7,935 bases of DNA, taken from positions 1 through 7,935 of the forward strand of contig JAFZEK010000093.1 of the NCBI GenBank assembly GCA_017560705.1, written 5' to 3'. The notes below the pieces were generated by a model. That model made no database searches, was not told the origin of the DNA, and saw only the letters and a list, made by a program, of their open reading frames with translations. Position numbers and translations under genes: made by a program. The stretch is from Bacteroidales bacterium. GTDB taxonomy: Bacteria > Bacteroidota > Bacteroidia > Bacteroidales > P3. How positions within the stretch are numbered: position 1 is the stretch's first letter; each line of letters opens with the position of its first letter. This document shows positions 7,216-7,935 of this stretch, one piece after another.

Positions 7216-7297
7216 GCAATAGAGTAAGCTCTTAACCACTTAGCACACAGCAAAAAATCCACAAATCACCGCAACGCAATTTCTAGAAGTTGCCTAT

Positions 7298-7340
7298 AAA
7301 AAGAAAATGCACCACTCCTATTAAAGAGTGATGCACTTTC
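7298..7340 (-). terminator. Intrinsic terminator after the upstream FN3/T9SS gene
   Basis: In minus-strand RNA, bases 7340-7326 pair with 7317-7303 over 15 positions around an 8-nt loop (7325-7318), followed by five U (7302-7298). Two positions are G-U pairs on the minus strand but would be C-A mismatches on the plus strand, so the structure favours leftward transcription. It starts 47 nt past the upstream stop codon and would separate the two genes transcriptionally. Confidence 0.82.
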
Positions 7341-7350
7341 AAGATTATAA

Positions 7351-7368
7351 AACCGGCTTCGTTAAGCC
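7351..7368 (-). terminator. Secondary hairpin, possible weak terminator
   Basis: GGCTT and AAGCC (7368-7364 and 7359-7355) form a 5-bp stem with an AACG loop on the minus strand, followed by GG then four T. It lies between the stop codon and the stronger terminator. Short stem, so termination on its own is uncertain. Confidence 0.4.
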
Positions 7369-7386
7369 TTCTAAGTTTTATATTTA

Positions 7387-7935
7387 CTACTTAACAATAA
7401 GTTTGCGAGTAGTATTAAAGTCGTTGTTGTAGATGTGTACAAAGTATGCACCCTTAGCCAAGTTGCTTACGTTGATAGTCTTAACCAAAGAACCTTCGCA
7501 GTTTATTGTTTCAGTTACTATGATGCGACCATTCATATCAGCAAGAACAAATTCAGCTTCGCCTGTTATGCCGTCTACAGTTACAGTAGCTTCGCTATTA
7601 GCAGGGTTAGGATAGATTTGTACTTTTACATTGTCGGCAGAAGCAGTGTTGATACCTTCTCTAGTAGTGCGGAATTGACCCTTAGTAGACCATGCACTGT
7701 AAACACCTTCTTGACAGATGCTGCGTACATATACATCGTATGGGAAGTCAGATTCCAAACCAGTGATAGTGTAAACAGGAGTGTTTTCAACTATTATTTT
7801 AGTACCGTTGTTTTCAACCACACCTTCTATACCGTAGGAGATTTCCCACTTATTTTGACCGGCAGGAGCAGTCCAAGATATAGTAGCACCTTCGGCAGTA
7901 ATATCGTTAGCCACAACGTTAGTTACGCCTTCGCA
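7387..7935 (-). CDS. Secreted FN3 protein with type A T9SS C-terminal sorting domain (5' part outside window)
   Basis: The last 182 codons of a gene entering from the right edge, ending at TAG 7387-7389. The frame is open to the edge, so any GTG or ATG inside is internal and not the true start. Visible residues 1 to about 93 form one FN3 module: opening CEGVTN, a core WEISYG strand, the usual TGLES turn, then YVRSIC. After a short linker, residues 107-182 form a type A sorting domain of the Por-secretion-tail family: it begins IYPNPA, continues with ADMNGRII, then AKGAYFVHIYN, and ends RKLIVK. That tail directs proteins through the T9SS to the Bacteroidota surface, where it is normally cleaved. 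The FN3 module is about 55 percent identical over 62 residues to FN3-10 of the downstream giant gene, so the two are probably related in architecture. The function of the missing N-terminal part cannot be stated. Confidence 0.95.
   Translation of the reverse strand, partial: CEGVTNVVANDITAEGATISWTAPAGQNKWEISYGIEGVVENNGTKIIVENTPVYTITGLESDFPYDVYVRSICQEGVYSAWSTKGQFRTTREGINTASADNVKVQIYPNPANSEATVTVDGITGEAEFVLADMNGRIIVTETINCEGSLVKTINVSNLAKGAYFVHIYNNDFNTTRKLIVK
7390..7623 (-). other. Type A T9SS sorting domain of the upstream protein
   Basis: Visible residues about 105-182, starting VQIYPNPA and ending LIVK just before the stop. The successive landmarks YPNP, DMNGR and KGAYFVHI are the classic three blocks of this tail. 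It acts in the periplasm and at the outer membrane as the T9SS recognition signal. A single cysteine (TINCEG) lies inside it. Confidence 0.92.

Larger units (their letters stand above)
6911..7386. other. Intergenic region between the two minus-strand genes
   Basis: About 480 bp without a convincing gene. From right to left it holds two hairpins after the upstream stop, a stretch of roughly 80 bp (7216-7297) where I see nothing definite, the tandem repeats, the palindrome, an AT-rich stretch (6998-7109) with no recognised element, the promoter and the leader. The order terminator then promoter implies separate transcription of the two genes. Confidence 0.85.

Noticed and set aside
6911..7386. 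Riboswitch, small RNA or insertion sequence in the intergenic region
   Set aside because: No known riboswitch core, no transposase fragment, no terminal inverted repeats with target duplication; only terminators, repeats and a promoter can be supported.

Overview
The window looks like chromosomal DNA from a member of the Bacteroidota, probably a host-associated Bacteroidales. Three things point there: a perfect Bacteroidota-type promoter (TTTG, 19-nt gap, TATATTTG), an A-rich leader with no Shine-Dalgarno sequence, and a type IX secretion (T9SS) C-terminal sorting domain. Everything coding lies on the minus strand, so the window reads right to left.

Right edge (7935-7387): the last 182 codons of a secreted protein, made of one fibronectin type III (FN3) module followed by a type A T9SS sorting domain. 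Its stop codon is followed by two hairpins; the stronger one (7298-7340) is a good intrinsic terminator for the minus strand.

Middle (7386-6911): about 480 bp without a gene. Going leftward it holds the terminators, a featureless stretch, a short tandem repeat array (two 37-bp copies differing at one base, resolvable into four 22-23 bp units), a perfect 14-bp palindrome, the promoter and an A-rich leader.

Left 87 percent (6910-1): one uninterrupted reading frame of 2303 codons that starts at ATG 6910 and runs off the left edge. It has no stop inside the window. It encodes a giant exported mosaic protein: signal peptide, N-terminal beta-rich domain, then ten FN3 modules alternating with four MAM-like / choice-of-anchor-J-like jelly rolls, two copies of a Bacteroidota beta-sandwich domain (called QQIF here after its motif) and one CUB-like domain. 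Nearly every module begins with a cysteine. The last visible FN3 module closely resembles the terminal FN3 of the upstream gene, so the missing C-terminus is probably a short FN3 remainder plus a T9SS sorting domain just outside the window.

The two genes are probably tandem paralogues of a family of T9SS-exported cell-surface or secreted multidomain proteins, each with its own transcription signals. No enzyme active site, RNA gene, mobile element or CRISPR array was seen. Substrate or binding partner cannot be read from the sequence.
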